From Melastoma dodecandrum (taxonomy: Eukaryota > Streptophyta > Magnoliopsida > Myrtales > Melastomataceae): 64,000 nucleotides of DNA. The stretch lies in contig JARUPY010000085.1 of the NCBI GenBank assembly GCA_029817715.1, forward strand, positions 3,968,001 to 4,032,000, given 5' to 3'. A model generated the notes under the pieces. The model searched no databases. It was not told where the DNA came from and worked only from the letters and a program-made list of their open reading frames with translations. This document shows, piece by piece, positions 20,510 through 32,871 of the stretch (within the stretch, counting starts at the first letter, position 1; every line of letters begins with the position of its first letter). Made by a program: the position numbers and the translations under genes.

Positions 20510-22714
20510 TTGACGGATCCATTAAATCACCCAAGACTAGAGGAAAAAGATATGTTCGGGAGGAGGGAGGCCCGGGTCATTGTCGAGGGGGATGCCGACA
20601 ACGACGGCGGCATCTGTAAGTTAGTTGAAGGCCTGAGGATCTTGGTTGTGGGAGACGGCGACCCCTCCCTCACCCGTAAGCTGTGTTTCCTCGGCTGCTT
20701 GGGTTAGTCATATGGACTCCTCGCTTTTATTATCATCACTACCACAGGTTACTGTTTTCTTTTTTGTTTGTTTCTTTTTTCTAATTCAAAGTGTTCAAGA
20801 ATGAACAGTTTTAGGGTATCTATGTAGGGTTTGATATTCGATTTTCTTGGCCAGGGGTTCTTGTTTGATGGACGTAAGTGTTGTGGTACCCCTCGGCCGG
20901 CTGGAGGGTGAACCTTCCGAGTCCGTTGGGGGGAAGCCGGACAAGTGTCCCCCGCCCCAACCTGAAAGGGCTAGCTAAAAACCAGTCTCCTAAATTTTCT
21001 GCCAGATACTGAAGGGACTAATTGGCCAATGTCTTTCAGGAAAGATCTCGGCGCAGTCATAGGACAATGTTTTTCGGACGATGATTAGATAATATTGACA
21101 TGTTTTGTGTTCGTGCTACATAAAATCTTGATGCTTAATCGTTGTAAAAAGTGATCTATCAAAAGTAAACAAGTTTTGTCATACTTGTTTCTTTATTTAC
21201 ATGTCATGATCCTAAGGCTCTTATTTGTTATTATTATTTTTTACTTCGGTCACGAGATGCCAAGATCAAAGAACAGGATTCTCAACTTTAGGGGACAACA
21301 GCTTCCAATTCGATCTGGTTTTCGTGAATGTCGATCAGCAGATGGGGTTGCAGTTCGTCGAATTCGCTTGCCAGAAGCTCGCCTTCCCGTAGTCGGTTGG
21401 TGCCCGACTCTCGTTCAACAATTGTCCTTAGTACGCATATACCGAAACGTTTCTCACTGAAGTTTTGGATGTTGGGGTCGGCAGTGATGTGCACGTCCAA
21501 GAATAAGTGGATCATGAAGGAAGGAATGAAACGCGGTGCATGCGAAAGCCTTGTGAAACCGTGGGTAGATGACGAGCTTAAGAAGATTTTGCAGCGTGTG
21601 GTTCAGAACCAAATATGGTTTTCGGATGGAAGAGGGAAATCGGCAAGAAGGGATGAAGAAAGCGCTGAGGCGAGCGAACCCCTCGCCTCTGAAAACCTGT
21701 TGAGGGAGTGTCGCCTCGTTTGGACGGGTCCTCTTAGAGCGAAGTTACAAGATGCGATGGATATTTTGAAAGATGAAAGTATGGCGATTTAGAAGCTTTT
21801 CATGGCAGCTGTCTTCGGTTAAGTCTAGTTTTATTTAAAACTAATCCCGTGCCTTTTGTTTCCACAGAAGTGACCCCGGAGAAGATTATGAAGACCGCGA
21901 ACGTGCCGGGCCTCACAACTCAACATAGCTTGAACCGCCTGAAGGCAATGATCGTACCTTCGCCGAGTTATTTATGTTTGCATTGTCAACGTTCCCTAAA
22001 ACTATTAATGCATTTATGGTGCAGATATATCGGTCGGATCTGAAGAAGAAAGGCACGCCCACACCGGATCCCGAGGACGACAACAGCTCGAAACCACCAG
22101 GGGATGCCAGTTCCGGCTCAACTCAAGGGATGGTGATCAATGAGCCGGCCCCGATCAGTACGAAGGATGCCGCTCGACTTGTCAAGCCACTTCAGATGCC
22201 AAATTTAACCTCATTGCTAGCGATGCAGGGCCACATTCTGCAACCTCTGTGCCGAGACGTGTATACACAGCACAATTTCCCGGGTGGAGAGAGCAGCAAC
22301 ATGGCGATGCAATGGAATAGCGTTTTTGCTCAATTGAGCACCAGATTCACAGATGAATTTTCGACTAGCAGGAGTCTGAGCTCAAGTCAGTTGATCATGA
22401 ACCGAGGATTCGGTGTCTCGAATCAGCTGCAAGGAAATAGGCTCCCTCTGCCACCGGCTCCGAGTTATGAAGATTCTCCTCCCAGGCACAATCTTAGCCC
22501 CGTCGATTATCAGCCCGGAGAACTGGATTGGTTGTTAATGGATCTGGGAGTGCCGACGGTAGGTGCAATACCGCCACAGGTTACCAGAGAACCGTCCCCG
22601 AATCGGATTGCACCGGACAACACTATGGTTGATCCGGTTGAGAATGTCGCACTCTACGTACCCGGCAGTTTCTCAGCAGGCAGAACTAGTAACCCTGAAA
22701 GCTCGGATCCTTGA
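20510..22714 (+). CDS. Degenerate type-B response regulator (receiver plus GARP DNA-binding domain)
   Basis: Type-B regulators are the nuclear transcription factors at the end of cytokinin phosphorelays. Exon 1 (20510-20675) contains LRILVVGDGDPSLT, where the usual acidic pair is altered to G-D-G-D. A second exon around 21253-21388 reads FQFDLVFVNVDQQMG; the phosphoacceptor Asp position is Asn. Exon 3 (21485-21778) reads GMKRGACESLVKPW (the conserved receiver Lys-Pro is kept), then RLVWTGPLRAKLQDAMDIL, the start of the GARP domain. It continues in exon 4 (21868-21944, VTPEKIMKTANVPGLT) and exon 5 (22025-22714), which ends in a Ser/Pro-rich tail. Exons 3-5 agree in phase, using a GC donor at 21945. 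The junctions between exons 1, 2 and 3 do not agree, so the 5' half may be decayed or mis-read. It could be a divergent gene or a pseudogene. Confidence 0.6.
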
Positions 22715-23793
22715 TACTGCACGTACCACGACACGACCACAAGTGGCCGGACAGGTGAATCGTTCGACCCTCTATGCATCGCCGTGATACGAACAACAAA
22801 GGTATTGACTCTAGAACGATACGTTTAGTCGTGTCTTGGTTTTGTTTGAAAGCAGGGAGGGGCAAGGGCTGGGCACGTCGACGGATCTAACCCGAACTGG
22901 GACTTTTTGGATTTCTTGAGATGAATAGCCGAGGCCGGCATGGGCGCTCGTGGGGAACTGATCCTTGTCGTCTGTACGAGATATTCTTGTAAACGTAGAA
23001 AAGAGACATTATTGTCATTCATCTTTTTACGAGTATATGAATATGACATGGGAGGAACGTTCTTTTTGGACGTGCCGCGTATCAAAATCCACGTCATTCG
23101 AATTTCGGTGTACGAGCAGTGAAATTGTTACCCGAATCCGGCGACCCAGACCGGGTCCGGTCTAACCGGATCGGACATGACGGGAGCGTCAATAACCGGT
23201 CCGACCCCAATCGAGCCAGCCTACTAACGACGTCCCGTCCGCCTCGTTCCTTCCTCCCGTTCGATTCGATCCCCGAGTTCGACCCTGTCAGGGATCGTGA
23301 GGGCTAGGGTTTCTCTTTAGCGGTTCGTCTTCCGTAGTGGGTTATTTGAATTTTTCTTTTGTTTTTTTTTTGGTAGTAGAATTTTTCTTTTGTTTCTTGA
23401 GGGTTTTTATTGGTTGTGGTATGTGTCTGAAGTTCGGATGTCTGGTGATGGGTTTGTTGTTTGCAAGGGTTTTTGTGGATTCATGCCGTGTGGCAGTAAA
23501 CGGTGGAGCAAAGGGGTGGTGATTTCCTGTTCTTTAAGTTGGTTTAGATGGAGCTATAATTAGGGTTTTTTTGGGGGTAGATTGGCGTTAGTCTCAGATG
23601 TGATTGAAGCTACAGGATTTTGTGGGGTTCTTTTTTTGCTTTATCTAGTGGAATTGATTTGTTTGATTTTGGATTTTGTTGTGCAGGGTGCAAGTCCATT
23701 ACTGAATGCTGCTGCTTCTAGTTTAGGCAGGGACAGCTTTTAGAGCGATAAACCGGAGAGTTGACTGTTTTGATTCGTTTGTGTAAATGCAAT
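22715..23793. other. ZCCHC8 leader region
   Basis: No coding exon was recognised. The acceptor-like TTGTGCAG at 23680-23687 and a splice-donor-rich T-rich stretch from about 23320 suggest a spliced 5' leader for the gene starting at 23794. Confidence 0.45.
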
Positions 23794-26700
23794 ATGGATA
23801 CTGGAGATTTTCTTGAACTCACCGCCTCGCCGCCCGGAAAAATCGAGACCACCGAGACTTGTAGTGATGACCTTGAGCCTGGTGAAGTTAGTCCCGTCGA
23901 GTCTAGCCATGAGCTACTTGAGAGCCACAACCAAATAGTTCTCGATTCTGAAGATGGAGGGACCATTTCTGTTGTGGATGCTGATTTTCATGGCAATCTA
24001 GTCACCAATGCCGTCGATATCGATATGGATGTTGACCCAGCCGAACCTCTCCGTCTTCTTGACAAAAGTGATCTGGGGAGTCTTGGTTTGACTCCAGAAG
24101 ATGGTGCGATCTCACATGATGTAATTAATTATGCTGCTGAGGAGGAGACATTTACTATCTGTATCCTGCTTTGACATTGACGGTTGGTTTCTAGTTGTCA
24201 CTGTGCTTTGAATAGTTTAACTGGTTGAACGGTTTTGTGGGTTTTGTATTTGTAGTAGTTTCTTGCCACAGAATAATGTTGTTTTCTGTAATACAAAGCC
24301 CTAGCAACATCAAGTCATAAAAGAGCAAGGATGGAACATGATGTTGCTGATCAACCATCTGTTCACGTTACATATAAGTTCCTCAACAGGTTTGCCTTGG
24401 TATCACCTTTCAGTATCTGAAAAGCAGTTAGCTCGTTAGTTGGTTCAATGTTCACCTTTTTTCTTTTATGTTTCTTCAGCTCCAGTAGACAAAAGCTTGA
24501 AGAGCTGTTGAAACAATGGTCAGAGTGGCATACTCAATATGGTTCCTCCCTAGTAAGTTGCTACTTTGTGGTGTGCTGATGATAAAATAATATATTTTCT
24601 TGGTATCAAAATCAAAATTGTAACTTGAAAAGGGGGGAGATTTATGACTGGTCGACGCACCTTTTCTCTGTAGCGTATGTTGAGCTTTTTTTTATAACGT
24701 GTTTACTTGACCAACCACACCTGTTGGGATAAAGGATGAATTGCTGTTTTTTTTTTATTGGAAAGCTGACTGGAGATATTCTTCATGTAACTCTAAAGAA
24801 GTGACTTGACAGCTGATCTGCGTGTTTTTCAGGCTACTGGTGAAGAGGTACATTCTGGGGAGGAGACATTTTTCCCTGCTTTGCAGATCAATGTTGGGAA
24901 GCCATTTGCCCTTGTAAGTTTGAAGAAACTAGTTGGGGAAGTTCTAAGTTCAGTGGTGCTCATGTAGGATGTATTATTGTGGTGATTTTCATGTGGAAAC
25001 ACGACTAGGAAACTTCCTTTGTATATTTTTCCCAAAGGAGAAGACGGGGATTTTCACGGTTGATAAATTCTGGATTTGTGTGGTATCTGGTAGAGACTGG
25101 TCAATTGACAAGACCTATTTGGATTATGTGATAGTTGTTCATATGCTCCACTTGTTTATCTGCAGTCATTTTGGTTAGACCAGCAAACAGCAAGAGTGGA
25201 GAATGAAGAGGTCGTTTCATTTGATGCTAAAACAGTGCCGCTTTATGACCGAGGTTATTCATTGGGATTGAATACAGAAAATCACTCGAGTAATTTGGAA
25301 GGGTAAAAACTTTAATACTTCTTGCGAGCCATCTTGGACAAGAAGAACCCTGTCTAAATTGTTAACTGAATTGGCACATGAACTACAAAATGTTGTAAAA
25401 TTAATGCATTGCTGAATCTTTGCTACTCTGATATTGGGACTTGGAATTCCTGAGTTTTAGATTTTTTTTTTTTACTATAAATATGTTCTTATTTGCAGGG
25501 GATTAGAGATTGTGGACGATGCTGCTCGATGTTTCAATTGTGGCTCCTATAGTCATTCTTTGAAGGAATGCCCCAAGCCACGTGATCATGTCGCTGTCAG
25601 CAACGCTAGGAAACAACAGAGGTCCAAAAGAAATCAGAATGCTGCCTCTCGTGGTGCTACTCGCTACTATCAGGACTTACCGCCTGGGAAATTCGACGGT
25701 TTAAAACCCGGGGCTCTTGATTCTGAAACACGGAAAATTTTGGGTCTTGGGGTAAACTTATACTCTCCTTTTGATATTGTTTTGGGTTGAGGTGATTTTA
25801 GCAAAGTACGATTTACCTCAACAAGAAAGCTTGGTGTGTGCTTCTTGGGTTTGGAATAGAATGAAACGAAGTTCATCTTTCAATAATTTTTCTTCAATAA
25901 ACACAGCAACTTCTCTTGTCGTATTGATCTCTTTTAATGAAGTTACTTCGTAAGATATTGTTCAGATTGAGTTAGTCATCTTTCTGTGAAATCTAAGTAT
26001 TCTCCTCTTTCCACCCTGTAGGAGCTTGATCCACCGCCATGGCTAAATAGAATGAGGGAACTTGGTTATCCACCGGGATATTTAGGTAATTTTATCTGAC
26101 ATATGATCTGTTTTTCTGGTATTTAATTATGTTACCCTTGGAAACTATCCCATGTGGTTCATTAGACAGATTTACGTTTCTTGTTCCTAACAGACAAATT
26201 TGACGTAATTATCCGGATTCGTACTTTATTTCTCCGCGGGCTCGCGCGCGCAGGAGCAAAGCGAGAGAAAGGATAGTCCCTTGCGCATTCGCGCGAACTA
26301 CTAAAAAGAGTTCTGATTTACGGCCTATTTGTACTTGTGCAGAAGTAGATGTTGATAGTCAGCCTTCCGGAATTGTAATGTATGCTGAGGAGGAGGGTAA
26401 AGTTGGTGAGGAGGAAGGGGAGATTTCAGAATTAGAAGCTGGACCTCCGAAGAAAATGACAATCGAATTTCCAGGAATAAATGCTCCTGTTCCAGAAAAT
26501 GCAGATGAATGGCGTTGGACAGCTCGGACTTCAAGATCTGAATCCTCCAGGTTCCGATCACATGATAGAACAAGTAATTATTCGTTGCCAGTTGACATAC
26601 CTAATGTTGAGGACCATAGATGGTCCAGTTATGTGAGGGACGACCCCTTGCCTGGGACTGAACCTATGCTCAGTCCTCGAAGCCCGATTCAAAGTAGTAG

Positions 26701-26950
26701 TCAGCACGCACAGAGTCCTATCGTCAGTTCATCTTTATATGAAAGAGGTGGAAGGAGTCATTACGAAGATTACTACTCTAGCCACAGTTCTTATAGTTCT
26801 CGGGGACATTCTTCTCCAGGCAGATATGAAGACTCTGTCAGTGAGGGTAGGCACGGATACTCGGTTAAAGAGGGCAGGCGTTACCACGTTAGGGATTATC
26901 TGACGGAAGGCCGGAGAAGCAGCAGTTATGGGCATCGCAGTTGGAGATGA
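23794..26950 (+). CDS. ZCCHC8: ZCCHC8 homologue (CCHC zinc knuckle and PSP domain), NEXT complex
   Basis: Scaffold of the nuclear exosome targeting complex, which brings the helicase MTR4/HEN2 and an RNA-binding partner to RNAs for decay. Eight coding exons: 23794-24160, 24299-24389, 24480-24552, 24833-24913, 25166-25302, 25499-25751, 26022-26085 and 26343-26950. Phases agree; 557 residues. Domains in order: an acidic N-terminus; VHVTYKFLNS and KLEELLKQWSEWH; the zinc knuckle C-FNCGSYSHSLKEC (CX2CX4HX4C); the PSP domain with YYQDLPPGKFDGLKPGALDS and LDPPPWLNRMRELGYPPGYL; then an acidic stretch and a Ser/Arg/Tyr-rich tail. The Met at 23794 starts the acidic region and follows a non-coding leader. 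Family call firm. Confidence 0.92.
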
Positions 26951-27250
26951 AGTGCAGTGGTGGCTTATTGAAATTTTATACATGGTAGGGGGGCTTCTTA
27001 TTGATAGGAGATGAACTTGGAACGTGCATCAAATTGTAGTATAATATGTAACATTATCACCTTTGTTTTGAGTATTACTCAGCTGATGCACACTTACCCA
27101 CTGGGCTATTGGTAGATGTCTTAATCTTGCTGTCACATTTCTTGACCTTGCCATGCATATAACCGTCCTGACTCATGTCATAACTATTGATAAATAAAAA
27201 GCAGTTCGACTCAATCTACAGAATGTATGAATCGAATGTGCGGGTCCTTT

Positions 27251-30200
27251 TCAGGATTCTGATCTGCAAGTCGTCGGATGGCTATGAGAGAAACCCGTGT
27301 TTGTGACATGGCAGGCACGCACGAAGATCAGGGCATGTCTCCCATGCTTGGCCCTCCTGAGGGTGTCGTACTGATAATGCTTCTTCTGAAAAAACATCAA
27401 GAATCGATGCCTGTTCCTCAACTCGGGATTCTCGATAGGGCCATCTCTGTGGTCAGTACTCGAAGGTAGTATATCCTCTGCAACCTTGAAGAGAGAAAGT
27501 CGTTTCCCTTTGTTCGACTGGTGTGAGTCAGCAACAGAGTTCTTGTCGTCATGCCATCTGCAGAAATAGACCAATGAAATAAGGACTTTACAATTTATCC
27601 TCCTACTTCATGCACAGAGATGGAGAAGACGCCAAAATTTTCGAATGCGCTACCTTTCGCATAGCTGGAAATCTGTACATCCATTGCAAAACCATCCTTG
27701 TCTGGATGATATTTGATGATGACAATCTGAGCAGGCATGTCGCAGGTGCATCGTAATGAAGTCCTTATACTGAAGAATTCTTCCCATAGCAAGAACCAAC
27801 AACTGTTTTGGAATTATTCAGGACTCGTGAACAAGGACACATCAAAAGGATGAGTAGGATGTCGAGGACCATTGCATCTGTATGAAATCAATATTGTAAT
27901 CTTAGCAGAAAGAAGAGACGTACAGAGAACTTACCTATTGCATGAAAAGAAAGTCCTTGGAGTCATACAGAGAATCTATGCATGGGACGGCATTGGCTTT
28001 GTGCTTCGTCCCTGTTTTCACCCTCTTCCTCTGATAATCGCTCTTTGATTCTTCATTGGCTTCTTTCAATACACTTCTAGCAAAAGCAAAGTTGAACCAC
28101 GAATCACCCTCAAAGTACAGCAACCGGGTAGCGGTTAGTGGGTACCAACTGCCACTTCTTGCACGAAAACGGCAGTCAGTCATACATGTTAGAAGAGTGG
28201 ACAACCACTTTCTCTTTGATGGCCTTCTGTATCATGGTCTGATTCCTATATATACAAATGGATTCCAACTGTCATTGTTTCATCGAGAGAGTCATTCGGC
28301 ATGCCTAAGGCACGTTGTGGATAAAGAAGGAAGATGTACGAATTGGGAGCAATTGGGGTTCGCTGATTCTTTGGATGATCATGGAACAAATAATCCTGTC
28401 CTCTCCGAGAGGGCAGGAACAGGGATGGCAGCTAACAAAACCTCTTTTCTTGCAGTAATCGAGGTAGCCAATCTAGATTTGACAGAGAATATTTCATCAA
28501 GAGCGGAGGAGAGCATGACTTGGCCCGTGAGAAATGGAAATACATGAGTTAAGATTTATTACAACAATTTCGTGGTAGGCGAATGTGCGAAGGGCTTCCC
28601 CAGTAGCGCTGGAAACAGAAGGCCAGAAGTACTTGATTGAGAAAAGGTACGGATGTAGATGCATCAACTATTACAGTCCACGCCATATTCTTCGGTGTAG
28701 AAACCAAAGAGAATCACGTCGACGCCTCTGATCTTTTGAAATAGCAGTATCATCTATGGAGCAGGAAGTTACATCAATCCATATAGCAGGAAGATCAGCA
28801 CATACATAATGTAAGGAGATCATGACGGATAGAACCGAGATACCCTTGACGTGTAAGCGAACTCGCATGGGTAATTGTTCGGCTTATATAGATCCAACAA
28901 CTCGTACTTCACCTTCAACTTCTTCTTTTCTGTCTGAACCACTCCGATCATAAGATCTTCTGCACCCAGAACCTAGCCATCAAGCAAAATAAATTCCAGC
29001 AAGTCTAAACAAATAAACATCCGTGGAGCCAAAATGATGATCGTGAACATAAGCCTGATAAGCCGACAAGATATAATTTTACCTCAAGGAAGCATTTCCA
29101 TGAGGCTTTTGCTCAAAGTTCTCTGTCCTCCCTTAGGCCTGTTAGAAGCCTTTGTTCAATGTGGTCACTAGGAGCAGTACATGGCAAATTGCTGGCTCTT
29201 AGGACTCCCACTTCCAAGGGCAGACGGTCACCGGATCTTATTTCTTTCAAGCAACACCAGGGGAAGGTATACTTAGCTTTTCCTCTGATACCCGTGACCT
29301 GATTGTATAGAGAGTGGATATTTGATGCTGCCATCCTTGACACTTATGGACTGCACCCACTGCCCAAAAGAACACGAGAAAGTGAGTAATTGCACAAGAA
29401 TTGAAAGTCAACTCAAGAAATCCACAAAATATTCGGCTAACTTGCGTCTTCTTCGGTCCCTTGTTTAATCTTTTTCCGCAGCTTTTATTTATCATATTTC
29501 GTCTCACTGCAGTTAATTTTCTTGCCACAGTGATTGTAGCACGTAAGAACTCCTTTATCTGGAAGACTGTAAGACACCCTGCTCTCTTTTTTAGTCCCAC
29601 AATGCGAGCAAGGAGCCATCTTGAAAAGTAGCTTCTCTTCTCCTCATAAATGGTAAATGTTCTCTGAGAATGATGCCATTGCATCATCCCCAGAACCCTG
29701 CATCTAATAAACTGTGGTTAGTGTAACAGATGCATAGCAGAAAATACCAAACAGATGCATCTAATAAACAGATGCATAACAGAAAATGCCAAACAAGGGG
29801 AGAAAGGGGGAAAAATAGGAATTGAACTTGGTTTCGCTTCTAAGAAACCCATGTCCTGAATCAGTGGTGTTAATTCCCAGTCCCCATCCATTATATGGTA
29901 TCGTTATGGTCTATATATATATACAACCGACATAGTTCTATGAGATTACAAAACGTAAAGCAGTATATGAATTGTGGAAAGAATTATCTTTTTTAAACTA
30001 ACCATTCTGATCGAATTTCCGAGGCTGGAAAGATGCTCCAATATTTGCTCCTCAGATAGATATTCCGTCATTGAAACACAGCATTGATCGGGACTTTCCA
30101 TCTTTGAATTTTACAGTTCATGTTTCCCCTTTCCAATATTTCATCCTCTAGTGTTTCTTCGCTCATCGGCAGTTGCACCTTGGTGTTTTCATCTTCGAGA

Positions 30201-32314
30201 GGAATCTGAGCCTCTTCGGGGAACGCATGGGCCTCTAAGTCATCATTCGGCATTAATTCATCATTAATTCTACTTCCGCTGGAACTTTCAGTTCATAACA
30301 AATTAAAGGCTCTTCCGGGGAAGGATCGATCTTCTAGTAATCAACAGTGCTAACACTGGGTATTTCCTGTACATGAACTGGTCCAACCTCAAGATTTAGT
30401 TGAAACTCATCATCATCCGTAAGATTTATTACTGCAGACTCGTTGAACATGGATTATCAGGTAGCAGGGACTTTGACTAGTGCTGTAAACTTGGGAGAAT
30501 TTCATTAATCCATTCGTGCTTCTTCAATAAATCCAAAACATTTGATGTTCCAACTATTGATGCTACTGGGACGGGCAGGTCCTCCATCACTGGCTCACAA
30601 TTGTGAATATTACTGATCACAACCTGCAAGTCTTGCAGGTATTGTTCTGCCAAGTGGATTGGCCAAGGAACTGTGACTTCACTTTGTAGTGATCCATTTC
30701 CTGATGACAGAGCACCGGGAGCCTCCTTTCCATCCTCAGGACTAACCCTTCCACTATTAACTGTACCAATAACCGGACAACAATAACTACTGAACACAGA
30801 TATTGCCATGCACATCAACAATGGCTCATGAGGTCTGACTTGCCTCATGGCCTTGAACAATATGCTCACCACTTATTCCTCTCAGGTACTGCCATGCAGG
30901 AACTGCCACACAGAGGATTTAAGCCAAGTCATTGCATTAGTTATAGTTCAATGTACTCTTTAGTCTTTACACAGGGCTATTGCAATAAATTACCAGATTG
31001 TTCCGTTGAGTAAAGTTGACGAACTTCACCTTCGGATGAAGTTGGTCCATGACGAGCATGCTTTCCATCCTGTATGTTAATCTCCGCGCCACTAACAGTC
31101 CCCTTGATAGGAAGACAGGGCGAGTCGTTGAGTCTGGATCTGCAGCATGGAGTACCCCCAGGAGAGACTATATAGTCATCCCACCATGACTGAACTCAGA
31201 GGCACGTCTTGTTGATGCAGAACATCATCACCATGTCGATTTTGCAGGCATTGCCCTCCAGGAATTCCTAAGAGAATTCACAGTAAATTATGCATCACCG
31301 TGTCAAAGAGTTTTAGGGATTGACCATGCAAGGTGACCAAAGGTTACCAGAAGGGTATTTGCTACATGGTAGCCCATCCTCACCCCGTTTGCAATTCCGA
31401 GAAATAGCCCATCCACCATCGGCCAAATTGTTATAAAGAGCACAAGGACTGCTGATGCTGCTGTTTGAAGAACCAACAGCGAAGGCTTGATTTGCAGTTG
31501 GATATGTGCCTAGATGAGGCAGTGTGGGATGAATGGTAACCCCATTACTTCTTCCTTGATGGTATTTCCTTTGCAGAAGCTCCTACAGAGGGACACACAA
31601 AGTTATTTGGACAAATTCCTTAACTTCTGCTTTTGCATTCGTTCTTTTGATGAGGCTTTACCTGATTGATCTGCCCACTAAATGTCGAGGATATTCCTGA
31701 TGTTATTTCCATGCCTGTCTCGTGAGTATTGTCCTCCAACTAAGTTATTGTTAAATAGTGGCCCGTGTGGCACTTGACTGCCACTCGGAGGGGTCCATGC
31801 ACCAAAAACAGAGCCGCAATGGGGGAAAGAGGAGGATTGCAGGGATGGTTCGAGCATGTCGTGCTGCCGCTCCAGAAATCAGCTGAATAACTTTACGAAT
31901 CTTTTTGTAGCAGCTTCTGCGAAGGGTTACCAGGATATCTAGCACAGGTTTGTTATGGAAGAAATGAGCCCGTAACAAACTGGGATCCAAAGAGATGGCT
32001 AGCCAACACATGACTACCTTTATTCTTTGCCACTGCAGCAGCACAGTAGTGCTCTAACCGTATCTTGTAAGCAATCTGATCTGCTCAGGTAGAGTCTTTG
32101 TGTCAATGTAATCATGCTGGCCGACAATCAAGGAAGGCAAATCAGTGCAACTGGATATAAAAAGGGAGGAGATTAAAGCGAGTTTTTATGCACAGAAAGG
32201 GGTCCTGAAGGTACCAGTGAATTAGACTGGCAGTACAACTCCTTTTCCACTGCTGCTGCATGTTCAATTGTATCCGGAGTAGCCATGCGCAGAATCAGCG
32301 GCAGACTTTTCAAG
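27251..32314 (-). pseudogene. HAC (CBP/p300-type) histone acetyltransferase copy, damaged
   Basis: Read right to left, parts of a plant HAC protein appear in order: an N-terminal KIX-like piece (near 32314-32220, EHAAAVEKELYCQSNSL, then DYIDTKTLPEQIRLL at about 32100); a zinc/PHD piece CQGWQHQ (about 29330); LPCTAPSDHIEQRLL (about 29160); YKPNNYPCEFAYTSR then LLFQKIRGVDVILFGFYTEE (28880-28690); YFWPSVSSATGEALRTFAYH (about 28600); [15 protein letters not shown] (about 28460); YFEGDSW (about 28110); a ZZ finger HACSDCHHQISSRQGWFCNG (about 27710); and KKHYQYDTLRRAKH (about 27370). Several introns still splice in phase. However, a TGA interrupts the catalytic domain after YGVDCNS, frames shift near 28625 and 28400, a TAG follows SKDFLFMQ, and the region past RRAKH is lost. 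A gene just past usefulness, or an assembly with errors, would look like this. Confidence 0.62.
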
Positions 32315-32871
32315 CTGCAGGAGATTATTGAACACAAAATTATCGACCAAAGATTAACATGTTAGGCACATGAATTGGACACCTTTTTCTAATATGATCC
32401 AGACAGAGTGTAAAAAGAAGTGACAGAAGAAAGGGCACAAATCTTATTTGACAAGATTCACATTACAATCCAACAAAAAAAGCTGTCCTAAATATGAAGG
32501 CGACAAGAGAGAGCACCAACTCTGAATCTCTTGTTTTTACACACTAATAACTGTCGTAAACAACTCCCCGGAAAAAGGGGAAAGAAAAGAAAAGCAATTA
32601 AAGAAGTGAGCTGGGGGTAATGGGCTTAGCTTGTGGCAACGACCCCCCAACCCCACCTTAACTGTATAACTAATTTAACTACCAAACACAAAATGGGAAG
32701 GCAGAGGAAAACAATCCTCATCTGTTTCTCCACCACCAACCATACTACCTTAACCAAAACACACAGACAAAAACATCCCCCCCCAGTTATCCCGTTCCAC
32801 TGGACATCGACTCCTACTATGTCCAAGTCACCTAGTGAGAATGAGGGAGGGTTTCCGTGATATCATCACAG
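32315..32871. other. Non-coding gap between HAC copy and CRWN1
   Basis: Should hold the CRWN1 3' UTR. No exon was recognised, and the N-terminal part expected for a complete HAC gene is absent here. Confidence 0.4.
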
